A DNA stretch of 64,000 bases from Pomphorhynchus laevis (lineage: Eukaryota; Acanthocephala; Palaeacanthocephala; Echinorhynchida; Pomphorhynchidae): contig WNNJ02000574.1 in the NCBI GenBank assembly GCA_012934845.2, positions 1 through 64,000 of the forward strand, read 5' to 3'. The notes under the pieces are model-generated. The model worked only from the letters and a program-made list of their open reading frames with translations. It did not search any database and had not been told where the DNA came from. Position 1 is the stretch's first letter. Each line of letters begins with the position of its first letter. Shown here piece by piece: positions 24,348 to 36,100 of this stretch. The position numbers were made by a program, and so were the translations under genes.

Positions 24348-24394
24348 CTTCATTAGCACGTATTTGGGGGCCAAATACGTGCTAATGACGTATT
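24348..24394. repeat. R320-end palindrome (right copy)
   Basis: Two 17-bp arms CATTAGCACGTATTTGG / CCAAATACGTGCTAATG around three bases; mirror of 9826-9872. Confidence 0.75.
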
Positions 24395-24494
24395 TCCTCT
24401 TATGCAAATTTATTATCAGATGATCAACTCTAAAGATTCTAAAAGCTTAATGCTACTTTTGGTTGCTCCTGTATTTGGAATAAAATTTTCACTT

Positions 24495-24608
24495 TGTTGT
24501 TAATTTTATTTTTATCAATAAATAAAATTAATTGTTGTTAATTTTATTTTTATCAATAAATAAAATTAATTGTTGTTAATTTTATTTTTATCAATAAATA
24601 AAATTAAC
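24495..24608. repeat. 38-bp tandem repeat, three units (right copy)
   Basis: Mirror of 9612-9725 with all three units kept. Confidence 0.85.
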
Positions 24609-24787
24609 AATAAATAAAATTATGATATTTATTAGCCACTTAACCTAATTATTGAATGCAATATATTTTTGCAAATAACCTTATGTTTTAAGGTCTTTAT
24701 TTCGACAGCTATTTCATCATATGCAGATAAAACCAAATTATTATATTTAATTATATAGTATTATATTTTAATAAAAAGTATATCATT

Positions 24788-25118
24788 TAATTATTCATCC
24801 ATAAAAATTTGCTACTTGAGAGTTTAAATTTATTTTTTATATTATTGTGTTGATTTATATATTTTACTATTTTCTGCTATACACTTTTTCACTATACACT
24901 GAGACCCAACACATCAGCAGGGCCAAATACGTGCCCTTTGACATATTTCCTCTGATGAAATTTGATTATTTAGGATTATATTCGAATACAAAGTATATCA
25001 TTTATTATTTATTCATAAAAATTTATTGCTAAAAATTTTAAATTTATTGTTTATATTATTGTGTTGATTTATATATTTTACTATTTTCTGATATACACTT
25101 TTTCACTATACACTGAGA
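24788..25118. repeat. Pair of ~120-bp direct repeats (right copy)
   Basis: Mirror of 9102-9432, with an R320 end between the two units (about 24910-24975). Confidence 0.6.
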
Positions 25119-25395
25119 TCCAAAATACGTTTCCGAATACAATGATTTGTTATCTAAATTTTGAAACGACTGATTACAATCTTCGAACATGAGAGCTCAT
25201 CTTGAGCACATGATGGATATGAGATAGCCCTAGATGAAAGAGTTACCATTATTATTTGCAGTTACCATTATTACTAATATTTAATAAAAAACATTTGGTA
25301 AAGAATATTTGGAGCTGGATCAAAGGAAAGAGAAAAAATCCTTTTTTCTTTGATCCAGTTCCAATAATCATTTTACAATAATTGATCATTATCAA

Positions 25396-25520
25396 CTATT
25401 TACAAGAAAAACATTTGTTTGTCGTATTACTTACACTGCAATTATCATTTATTACATCACAAACTTTACATTTTTTCTGTTACATTTAAAAATCAGCTTT
25501 TCTGTAAAATTCTTATTAAA
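25396..25520 (-). mobile_element. Penelope-like Cys-motif fragment (right copy)
   Basis: Mirror of 8700-8824. It lies in the 5' flank of the right LicD gene, on the opposite strand. Confidence 0.62.
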
Positions 25521-25611
25521 AACATTTCTTTTATTAACGTAAATCCGCTCAGTTACATTTAGCCTATAACCAAATTGAAGAAGTTAAGCTTACGATATAC
25601 AATTTCAAAAA

Positions 25612-26523
25612 ATGGCAAATTCAATGAAGACGCGAATTTTACAAAAAAGATTTTCAGCTAAACTTACATTTAAAATCATAGCGTTATCCATATTTTTTAC
25701 ATTTGCAACTGTAATAAGATGGAAAATTTACGATTGTAATAAACATATAATGAATAAAGCAACGATTCCTAGACTGAAGTGTGTATTTGTGTTTGAAAAT
25801 TTCACGGCCTATTGCGATTTTCCCATTTCCAAATTTTATCAAAGTCACATGATTGACGACTTGGAAATTATAATGAATTCAAGTATTATAAAACTAATAA
25901 AATTCAAAAGCGGCCATGAAATCAATCAAGGTTGTAGCTTTACAACAAAATGCGCGGAGAAAGCACATTTTAACGAGATTCTTAACAAAACAATTAACAT
26001 TCCACCTTGCTGTCGGAGAAATACTGTTCTAATATTCGAGAAGATTATCACGCTTTTAGAAGCCTACAATTTCAACTACTCTATGTCAGCAGGATCCGTG
26101 TTGGGATTAGTCCGTCATCACGGTCAAATGATCCCGTATGACGATGACATAGATATTATTGTGCCGTTAGAGAAAAGACAAATGTTCAACGTTGAAATTG
26201 TTCCGATTCTTTTAAAAAACGGACATAACGTTCACAATGTAAGTGGAAATGAAATGCAAACACATGTCGAGCTTAGTAAAAAAAATCCTAAAACAATTGA
26301 TCTGTTTTGGTATTTTATAAAAGACGGATTTGTGATTGTAAAAGATTATTCAGGATTAAAATACAATTCATCATTATTTTTTCCAACAAAGCAAGCTTTG
26401 TTTGAGCAGGTGCTCGTAAGAATTCCGGCAAATTCCCTCGATTACGTTAAAACCCGATACGGTGCAAATTGGAATATCCTTAAAACATGTAGGAATAGAT
26501 CCGGTCATAATTGCAATTCATGA
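25612..26523 (+). CDS. LicD/fukutin-family transferase-like membrane protein (right copy)
   Basis: Intact 303-codon single-exon gene, partner of 7697-8608. The start is the first ATG after an in-frame A/T-rich leader and is shared by all five copies of the 5' end. Residues 1-15 are basic and 18-40 hydrophobic (signal anchor), so the catalytic part would be lumenal. LLEAYNFNYSMSAGSVLGL and IPYDDDIDIIV (about 145-185) form the LicD core, in which the Asp cluster is expected to bind metal and the phosphorylated donor. A later DLFWYF segment (about 230) fits the family's second conserved block. Two Asn-x-Ser/Thr sites are visible around residues 62 and 88. The protein is at the short end for the family. 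Two intact copies with one amino-acid difference suggest recent duplication or ongoing gene conversion. Function beyond the family is unknown. Confidence 0.83.
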   Translation: MANSMKTRILQKRFSAKLTFKIIALSIFFTFATVIRWKIYDCNKHIMNKATIPRLKCVFVFENFTAYCDFPISKFYQSHMIDDLEIIMNSSIIKLIKFKSGHEINQGCSFTTKCAEKAHFNEILNKTINIPPCCRRNTVLIFEKIITLLEAYNFNYSMSAGSVLGLVRHHGQMIPYDDDIDIIVPLEKRQMFNVEIVPILLKNGHNVHNVSGNEMQTHVELSKKNPKTIDLFWYFIKDGFVIVKDYSGLKYNSSLFFPTKQALFEQVLVRIPANSLDYVKTRYGANWNILKTCRNRSGHNCNS

Positions 26524-27152
26524 AACGTTCATTAAAAATGTTTTTATAATTTAAATTTCATGTATATTTTTTATTGCATATAACGTTTTTAACAGCTATA
26601 TTTGCTCAAAATATAAAACAAAATATCAAAATTTCATAACTTGTTTTTACAATTCGGGCTTGCAACGTGTTTATTTGTGCTTTGCTAAGGTCAAAAGTTT
26701 ACTTAGAATTCAGCATTTTAAAAGATTTTAGTGTGGAATGATAAATTGACAAAGAAAAATTAGATTGTTTAGTTTTGATGTAAATAATTGCATAATTAAG
26801 TGACTTTGCTCAGTAGAATTGTAATACATGAGTTTTCTTTGCATCACGCTTCAATGACTCATCGATTTGATATTTATTACCACTTGGCATTTTGTCAGCA
26901 AGTGTTTATTTGCTAAGTTAAATTAATTCAATATTAAATTGTATAAAGTATTATTATTTTTTAAAGCTAATTAATTGTTTATAAAATTTACAAACTTATA
27001 ATAAATTTCAATTATAAATTTTAACTTGATTTAATAATAAATTATAAACACTCTGATATAATTATTTATCATCTATCTTTATATATATCGTATAAATAAT
27101 TAGACTCAGTTATCTGATCTGATTAGTTCCACCGACAATTTATTATTGACCT

Positions 27153-27506
27153 GTGATATTTGTTTTCCCGGTAATACAACCTCTGTCTGAAATACTGAAA
27201 CTATGTATTCTTGATACGACTTTTTTCTGCTCAGTTTCAAACGAGCTTAATGGATTGTTTTCTCAAAATTTACAGAATTCAAATCAAGATCATACTATTT
27301 CGTTGTTTCAACCATTAGATCGTCTTCATCCCCAGCAACATCAGCCGACAAATCAACAACCAAACCAAACTCAAGAACAACTTTATGCATTCGAACTTGT
27401 ACAAATGCAGACAGTGGGATTCCCTAACCGTGATACAAATCTTAGAGCGCTCGTTGCATCTATGGGGGACGCAAATATAACTGTAGAACGTATTAAAGAC
27501 TCTTGA
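27153..27506 (+). pseudogene. Ubiquilin C-terminal fragment with UBA domain (right copy)
   Basis: A 117-codon frame whose last ~40 residues are a ubiquilin-type UBA domain: QMQTVGFPNRDTNLRALVAS followed by GDANITVER, matching the family pattern MGF-x-NR-x2-NL-x-AL-x-A-x3-GD-x-N-x3-ER. In ubiquilins this domain binds ubiquitin on cargo bound for the proteasome. Before it is a Gln/Pro/Asn-rich linker (PQQHQPTNQQPNQT), as in ubiquilins. The ubiquitin-like and STI1 domains of a complete ubiquilin (about 500-600 residues) are absent, and the first ~45 residues are not clearly ubiquilin. It may be the last exon of a broken gene or a retrocopy end. An R320 head lies just upstream (27005-27121, minus). 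Confidence 0.72.
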
Positions 27507-28080
27507 CTGTTTTTTAATTTTTATTCTATCTTTTATAATTTTATCATTAATTTAATATTTCTATTATTGTATATAGTGTTTTATTCTTTAAAATATTCAT
27601 ATTTTTAACTATTTTTTAAAAATACGACTTTGAGGTAATAGTAATTACATGTTTAGCAAAATAAATACTAAATTTTATATCTGAAAATAAAATATGAATG
27701 GTTTAAAACTTAAACAATGTTTTATGTTCAATTAATGTTTAATGTCGAACTTGTTGAAAATTAAATTTTGATGAAATTAAATGAAATTAAATGAAATTAT
27801 TCTACAAACTTTTTATTTTATAATTTTTCTATATTTGTTTACTATATTTGAATCCTTTTAATAGTATGACTTTAAATTAATAGTTGATAACTTATAAATT
27901 TTGCAAATATAAAATATACTATACATAAATATATAATATTATATTATTTTTTACTAATATATAATATACTAGTCAAAAAATAAAATATAAACGGACACTT
28001 TTAATTAAAGTGTGGTGTCGACTTTATGAAAAATAAAATTTTTAAAGCAATTTTAACAATTTAACAGTGTTAACAATTTA

Positions 28081-28206
28081 AACTCCAGAACAGCATCAGA
28101 ACTTGAACAAATGCAGACAATGGGATTTCATAACCGTGATTCTAATCTTAGAGCGTTTGTTGCACCTATGGAAGACGTAAATATGGCTGCTGAACGCATT
28201 GAAGAT
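28081..28206 (+). pseudogene. Ubiquilin UBA-domain fragment 1 (right copy)
   Basis: A second, more diverged UBA: ELEQMQTMGFHNRDSNLRAF followed by VNMAAERIED. Its MGF-x-NR core is closer to the ubiquilin consensus than the copy at 27153-27506, but the GD pair has become ED. The frame stays open for 18 more codons of unrelated sequence to 28260. The two UBA copies are about 600 bp apart in tandem, so the 3' end of the source gene was duplicated before the palindrome formed. Confidence 0.7.
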
Positions 28207-28389
28207 TATTGTAATACAGTTTATGTTAGTGCATATTTTTTATTGAAACTTTTTTTTTAAAACACGATTGTTTTTCTTATAATTTTACAATATAAAAGAA
28301 ACAAAATATTATTATAAATTTATATAAACTATTAAGCGAAAAAATTTTATGGATAATAAACAATATGCTTTGTATTAAAATAAGATAAA

Positions 28390-28690
28390 CTAAATAATCA
28401 AATTTCATCAGAGGAAATACATCATTAACGCGTTTCGACCCCGCTACTATGTTAAGTCGAGGAATAGTGAGACCTGATATCATAGCAGTTCATCCTGATA
28501 ACCTCTAATCTTTATTATAAAACATCGTCTCTATTTATTAGTCAATTCAAAAAATTGACTTTTATTTTAAATTTCAATTATAAATTTTGACTTGATATAA
28601 ATATAAATTCTATAAAATCTTATGTAATTATTTATTATTTATCTTTATTTTTATATCGTTTAAAATAGGTAGACTCAGTTATCTGATCCT
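28390..28690 (-). repeat. R320 dispersed repeat (right copy)
   Basis: Mirror of 5530-5830. Its flank shows that it is a recombinant between the two left-arm 600-bp repeats. Confidence 0.72.
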
Positions 28691-30514
28691 ATATATGAAA
28701 GAGCAGTTTATCTACAATCAACACATGGCAGATAGGAACTTTGCCAGCGCAGATTCTTATGAGTCTTAATATTTGTAACAGAATAATGATTTAACAATTG
28801 ATACTCATGCACTTTAAACTTGTGAATTATATATTAGTCGCTTATAGATGACCACTTAAAACAAAATCTAAAGTCGTTAGCCTCTTGGGCAAAAACAACT
28901 GACTCCAGCGCGAAGCAATTAACTACTAAAGTGTGGCTCATCATTTATATAATGAGCAACATCAAAGTGTGGTTCATCATATAAAGCTCATATAAGCTCA
29001 TGAGCTTTAAAGTGTTCTACTGATGTTTTCCAGCGTTGAATTGATCAATGCCACATTATTATTTTATTTCATAACAAGATTTTAGTTCAAGTTTCAAGTT
29101 TTAGTTTTATTAATTAATACGGGCGAAACGAAAACGGCTGTGACAATGATGTCGTTAGTAGTCAGAATGTATAAAATTAGAAATCTTGAATACACGATTC
29201 TGTAGCTGAATTTATATGCGAAAGTTACCTTGAGTGACCTACCAAATATTCAATGGATAATTTACAACAGGATAACCAGTCCCGATTTCAATCGATCATC
29301 ATTATCTCATAAGCATGCCAAAGAGCATCTCGGACAATGCAGTTTCTGAAGATCATGATGGGAGGTTTCATTGGTTGTGTAAAATCTGATAATCCTGGAC
29401 TCGTTGTCTAGCAGTCAAGATTTTCATGACTGCTATGTTATCGATCTTCAATCGATCTTTATGATCTCACACCAAACAATCTATGATAAGCATGGTAGAG
29501 AGCATTTCGGGAAAAAAGTGTACACAGACACCAAAAGACTTGAACTATGCGTTCAAAGTTTCGGTCGAAGCATTCTACATAAGTTTTTCTTTCAGAAAAC
29601 AATTATATATAACATGGTGTTGCTTGATAGACTGGACTTCGATTCACGACTTTCAGTCACCATGTCACTTCTAGACGACCACTTCAGCATCGAAATGATG
29701 AGTACCCGGCAACACTCATCAGTAGAATGAGGTACACACTGGTCGTTTCGGTTGCCTGTGTGACATTGTGAATAAAGGCGTTTCCGACACTTTGCTTAAT
29801 TGTCTGAGGCTTACGCTCTTTACCAGATCGAATTGCTGTGCGGACCATCCTTAAACACTAGGCAGAGGTTGTTGCTGAATTGTCGCTGCACTCGTTGGAT
29901 CCTAAATGGATACGGCAGGTATAATAGTAGTGCACGGATGTGCTGAGTAGACAACGGTCCAGGATTTCTTACGAAATACGGCATTTATACTAAATGGTGT
30001 TGCTTGATAGACTGGACTTCGATTCACGACTTTCAGGTCACTTCTATATTCATTCAAAATGCTCTTTTTCAAAAGTCACATGCTGATCGTTGATTTAGTC
30101 CAATTAAGTACCGAAAACAGCTTTCAACATATTGCCGTATTCCAATGGAATCCTGAAGGCAATACTAGAGTAGGCAGTACTAAATGAGCAATTCTGAACC
30201 GTTCATGGTTTAAATGATTTGAATGATTATTAGTACCCCTATAATTTATTTTTATTTATTTTATAATAAATAAAAATGACAAAGGAGATATATGTTTATT
30301 TTTAAAATGAATCTTCACGTCAAATTAATATAAATTAATTAAAAAATTGCAAATGATTATAGGGATTTAAGAGGTAACGGAAATCAGTTGATTTCAGATT
30401 TCGTCTATCTATTTAACAAGTCCACGGATTATTTGTAAGTCAACTACAAAACACAAAATTAGTTTAAAATAAATTTTATCGTTTTATTGTTTTTATTACA
30501 CTTATCAACGCGAA

Positions 30515-30712
30515 ATGCATATCCAACAAAAGTCTTGGTCTAGCGCTTCCCGACAACGACTTCTTTATCCCTATACGTTTCTGGCTAGGCATTCCCATGT
30601 TAAGATTTACAGGTGCAGTAGGTGTTATCGTAAAGCTGATTGTATGGGTTTCTATGTCTTAAGACGCATGGAAATAACATACATTTGGAGGTTACTCAGA
30701 TCTGCGTCATAA
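30515..30712 (+). CDS. Unrecognised 65-residue ORF with a CxxC pair (right copy)
   Basis: Identical to 1610-1807; see there. It is the only frame of note between 29.7 and 31.2 kb, apart from a frame at 29404-29730 that is not recognised and that differs from its left partner in length. Confidence 0.2.
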   Translation: MHIQQKSWSSASRQRLLYPYTFLARHSHVKIYRCSRCYRKADCMGFYVLRRMEITYIWRLLRSAS

Positions 30713-31201
30713 TGACATACGAGATATTGTTTTTCAGACAGCGCAATCGGCTGGAATGCACACTGATTTTGAAAAATATCAACAAAAATGATAAAATGAT
30801 ATAAACAAATTATTAAAAATATAATAATTTAACTCTCGTACGAATTTACATTAATTATGAATATTGCAGTAAAAAAATGAGTATTTGATCTTACAATATG
30901 ATGACAATTAATGTTATTATGTTAGCAAATAAATCACATGATATTTTTTGAGAATAATCTTAGCTGTTTTGAAGATTTTCGGCAAATTTCAAAGAAAACG
31001 CAGTTATCTGCTTTTTAAATACGAATAATTAAATATATCTGTAAAGTAGCGTTCATTTGGGATTAAGCTTAACTTAAATCGTGTTTTCAACTTTATAATA
31101 GTCTATCGAGAAACTACAATTGGCTTTTCAATGTTAATTTTTAAGACTAATAACGAAAATAGCTTTTTTCATTTTCGACATGTCCTCTCATATTACTTCA
31201 A

Positions 31202-31453
31202 ATGTTCGATATGGAGAATATATCGCTAATTCCAGGAATTACAACCAAGTTGATTACTTTGATATTCATCATTTCTATAGGAATATCAGCAAAAGTATTA
31301 GATTTTCCAAAATATTGTAACTTTGCGAGGTTATTTATCGCTTTTATTTTCTTTTTGTTATTAAAAAATTGTGCCGTTTTCGATAGATTTTGGACTGATT
31401 TGGATTGTTCTGATTTTCTGATTTTGGACGCTTGTGTACGTATGTTCGCTTAA
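31202..31453 (+). CDS. Unrecognised 83-residue hydrophobic ORF (right copy)
   Basis: Identical to 869-1120; see there. It lies 0.5 kb before the possible exon at 31969-32035 on the same strand. Confidence 0.2.
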   Translation: MFDMENISLIPGITTKLITLIFIISIGISAKVLDFPKYCNFARLFIAFIFFLLLKNCAVFDRFWTDLDCSDFLILDACVRMFA

Positions 31454-31968
31454 ATATTAGCCTATTATTAAAGAGACTGATAATTAATTTACCAGCCTCC
31501 AATCTTACCATCAACACAACAACATTACCGGTCGTTATATAGCCATCGATTCTTGTGTTTAAGTTGTGCCTTCCTTCATTAAGCAACTAAAACAAATAAA
31601 GAACTAGAATGTCTGACAGTTGCAAATTACTTAAGTCATTTTTTGTTTCTATTCTCAACTGCAAATACAATACTTTTATTATATACAAAATACAATATGT
31701 CGTATTCTGTATATATCTGTATATATCTGTATCAATGCAAATACAATAATATTATAATAAATACAAAAAATAAATAAACACAATAAATACAATAAATACT
31801 TAAAATACAACATACAATGAAACAACATGGTATTCTTTATATATAAATATTTATATTTATAAATATTAATATAAATATTTATAAATATTTATATACTATA
31901 CAATAAATATTTATATTTATTGTATATATATTGCAATTTGTAAAATGTTTCTGTTTTTTTTTAAACAG

Positions 31969-32035
31969 AGAATTGGAATCAGCAGTGTTGATCGACTGGG
32001 AGCTGCTTCATTGGGGCTACTGGAGCTACTACTAT
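31969..32035 (+). other. Possible unidentified internal exon (right copy)
   Basis: Preceded by a T-rich run ending TTAAACAG and followed by GTAAGATAC. Frame 1 reads RIGISSVDRLGAASLGLLEL. Frame 2 reads ELESAVLIDWELLHWGYWSY. Its length (67) does not fit the LRR exon series that begins at 33105, so it is probably not part of that gene. Confidence 0.25.
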
Positions 32036-32321
32036 GTAAGATACATTTATCTTGCTACTTTCAAATTTAATCTTCATCTCGCGCTAATAAATTTATCAAT
32101 TGATAAACTGATTTGTTTGGTTTTATGTTAAAATTCATTAAATTCACTTCTATAACCAGACGATATTTATGAACAATTGGGAATTGTATTTTACGTCAGG
32201 TTATAACATGAATAACTTCCTACTGATTATTTTATTCACATTATAAAAATTAACATAAAAAGTGTTAAATAAAAATCACATTTAATAGCAAAATATACAA
32301 TTTTGATATAATATAATAACA

Positions 32322-33104
32322 TAATATAATATTACAAAATATTCATTTTTGTTGCAACTTTAAATAGACAATACGCTAATTAAATTTTTGTGATTTATTC
32401 ATCATCTGTATGTTTACGGTAAAACTTGTATCCCAGATATTTTACTACTTAAACATGAATCGCTTTTTGTTTTTTTATAATTACAAAATTATTCGCATTA
32501 ATTACATTAACAGCGTTTTATAATTATATTGCAATTTTGCTCTTTCTATCATTTTTATTATTGATTGTGATAATTTTAAATACTTTTATATAAACAATGA
32601 TTTATGTATAGAAAAACAAAATATTATATTGTAGATCTATCAACCACTATTGTATATTTTTCTATCAATTTCGTTTGGTTTTTTATTACTCAAACACTTT
32701 GTAACATTTAAATTTCAAATGTTAAATTCAATTTACCGCTCATATTGAAAAAAATATATTTGATGCAACCTAATAAAATGACTTAATAAATGACATCAAA
32801 TAATTTAATATTTAAAAATTGTTTTAGAATAATTCAAATACAAAATAGTTATATTTCAAATTACATGAAATATAAAAATATATTGCATGAAATATATACA
32901 AAACATGCCTTTTATACATTAAAACCTGTAATAAAATAATTCTTTCCGTTAGCACTCTTTACTGTATTGTAGTCGGTTAAATGTTTTTAAATTAGTCGAT
33001 AGTAAGAAATTTTGTCGACTGAGAGCAATCTGCATTGTTTTATTATCTATTATTTAAAATATAATATTTTTCTAAAATATTGATTGCCTTTATTCTGTGT
33101 CCAG
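32322..33104. other. Non-coding A+T-rich stretch before the first LRR exon
   Basis: No exon-like signal with the phase-2 pattern and no recognised element. The P1 arm may continue here, but its partner is outside the window. Confidence 0.45.
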
Positions 33105-33176
33105 ATCAATACTGCGTTCAAATGTTACATCCATGAATTTCCTATATCGCGTGAAAGCTCTTTACCTAGTTCACCT
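33105..33176 (+). CDS. LRR exon, 72 nt
   Basis: Acceptor TCTGTGTCCAG, donor GTAAAT. Reads SILRSNVTSMNFLYRV...YLVHL. First exon of the series that I can find. Confidence 0.55.
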
Positions 33177-36100
33177 GTAAATGAACACATTATCCGTATA
33201 TATTTGTTATATGCTTAAAATTGTATTTCACATTCTGGCAACATCATTAAAGAATTTAATTTTGCCATATTTAAATTTATTCCCAACGTCCATTATTTGT
33301 AAGTAGAAATTTTTAACTACGTGTTGTTTTAAATAGAAATTTCAAAACGCTTTTTACAAATACAACACTCGTATATGATTTATTTGAACACATTTATTAA
33401 GACACATGATTGAACTATTCTAAGCTGAGGTATTTGATTTTGTATATATTAGCTTGATATTACAAAATATTATCTTTGAATATGTTGGATATTTTTACAC
33501 AATTAAATTTCTTGATTTAACATCTTTGCATAAGCTATAACGTAGAAATTATCTACTCCAGTATAATTACAAGCATTGCCAAAGTGCTTGGAAGTAGTAC
33601 CCGAGTTTAAGATAAAAACTATAGACATAATTTTAAAAATGTTGTAAACATAAAATGTGAAATTATATAATTCCAGCATCCCAACCGGCTCGTTGGTCAA
33701 CATAATGTCAGGTTTACCGAAAATACACAAAGTCAATTATCCGGCGCTCTCTTAATTCCTCCATACAGTCTCACTTACTATAAAACCGCAAAAAATTCAA
33801 TTATAACATTAAGTGATGTATAAACGAACTCCTTCATGATTAAAGATAGTATAGACTTAGTTACTAAGAGACCTTTTTTATTGAGGACTGGACATTACAC
33901 AGCATAGATGGAAAGATCTTTCACAAACATTTTAGATAGATGAGTTTTTTACATATTGAATCAAAATGGAAAGCTTCATTTGAATTTTTAGTTAAGAAAT
34001 ATTATTATATATATTGTATCAGAATATCAGCTTTATATCAAAATATCTATGACGCAATTTAAAGTTCAAGCTGATTAAATTTAAACCGTATTTCTTATTG
34101 GAATATATTTTTGCACTGAAATTTTAGATTTTTCATTTACTTTGTGACAACTAAATTATAGCATTTAATCGCTTAAATGCGAAATATGTTTAAAATATAA
34201 ATTTTAAACCTTGTCGATTATAAATTAAAGTGCTTGGTCTCTGTGTAGAAACTTATCATTCAATCGGATAGTGACGATAACCAAAGCACAACTGCCCGGG
34301 ACATATAACTTGAAATCTTTGTAAGTTCGCAGTTTTTAAGTCAAATCAGAATTACTTACTTATGCACATATTTCATTTTTTGCATTTGTTACCAACTAAG
34401 TTGATTCACGAATATTAAATACAATTAAATAAAATACTTTAGATAACGAAAGTATTCGTATCGCCAGAATATGTAATAATATTGATCACCTTAAGAATCA
34501 TTTAAATAGTTTAGTTAATCCATATGGTCTGGAAATTAAGATAAAATAATTTTTTTTAATAATAATGCATGTTTTTAGGTCATTGATTAATGTATCTGGA
34601 ATTAATAACGTAATTGAAAGAATGCCTTGCTGTAAAAGTCTCTCAAAGCTGTATGTCCATCGAGCTCAAATATTTAAAATGAAAAAATTTTGATTTCTTC
34701 AAATTAAAATGTTTAGGGACATGTCTTTTAATAAAATAAAAGAGTTTAGCAAACTGTACGACATTCTTTTGAATACAAAACTGCGAATTTTGTAAGTTGT
34801 TTAGCAATTGTTTAATTTGCAAATATATAATTGTGTAGGAACCTGTCTTTCAATGAAATTGAATATCTTAAATATGTGAACGAAACTACATCGATAATAT
34901 TGTCTAAATCAATATTAGAAGTTCTGTAAGTATATTTAATGAAATGATAGAAATATCATTATTAGCTATCTCAAAATAAGCTTTAATATCATTATTAAGC
35001 ATATTGAAATTGAAACTTATTCAGATATTATATGTTTAATCGAAATGTTTTTACAGTAATTATGATTTTCTATAGAGACCTTTCGAATAATAAACTAAAT
35101 CGGCTTGCAATGCAATGGGTTTTGACTCCATCGCTTCGTGTTCTGTAAGTATTTCTTGTAAAATCGTAAACTTTAGCTATCAACAATTCCCTTTCCACAG
35201 TAACTGTTCTTATAATCAAATTCGTAGCTTTATATTTCAATAAAGCTTTTTTGTATGGAAATGGAATCCAATTGTCTACATTGTAAGTGTTATCTTTAAT
35301 TCAAAAAATTTAATTCACCTTCATGTCATGCAGAAATCTTGCGAATAATCAGCATTTAACTTTTCGTGTTATTTAACTGTCTTACAGGCCTAACCGAAAT
35401 GTAAGTATTAAAACTTATTATAATAAGTGATGATACATTACGAACGAATTGATTTATATTTAAATTAAAAGAATTTAAATTCGCTAGTTTAATTTTAAAA
35501 TAAAAATATGATGTAGTTGTAGAAGCTTATTTTAAGACTACTTGTTTGATGGCGATATTCAAGCTTCTAATAAAATAATTAAGCAATTCATTAAATTTAG
35601 TATTGGTTTATATAATTAAAATTCAAATGACTAGATAAAATTGATTCTAATGGTTATATGTAAACAGAAAAAATAACGTCGTCATTTTACTAAAGCTGAA
35701 AAATACGCTCCTCTTTACAATTATCGGTCTTACTAAAATATTAAAATCGTTCTTATTAAAATCGCTAGTTGCCACAAGTAAAATATTTTATTTTGCACAC
35801 TTTATTCAAAATTTTTGAATAACGTTTGCAATAAAATTTACATATAAAGTGTAGCTTTTTCATACAAAATAAGTTGTCTTTTTATATGTAATCCATTTTA
35901 TACTATTTTATTCAAAAAAATCGTGATCCTCGTAGGACCGTTCATTTGGATATTGTAAAAGTATCTTATTAACACCAATCAACAAAATGTTTTAATATTC
36001 GAACGTTTCGGTTCTTCTGTTTTAGATTTTACGGATTTATTAAATAAAACAAGTTATAAGTTTGTGTAAACTGCTCTGTCTATTACTTGGTAAAAAACGA

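Larger units (their letters stand above)
21003..32321. repeat. P1 palindrome, right arm
   Basis: Reverse complement of 1-13217, shorter by about 1.9 kb. Inner homology starts at TTGAGTTTCGTTGG. The outer limit is only a lower bound because the left partner leaves the window. Confidence 0.93.

Noticed and set aside
33503-33736. 77-codon minus-strand ORF with SGTTSKHFGNACNYTG
   Set aside because: Not recognised as any family; antisense to the LRR gene region and without splice or start context.
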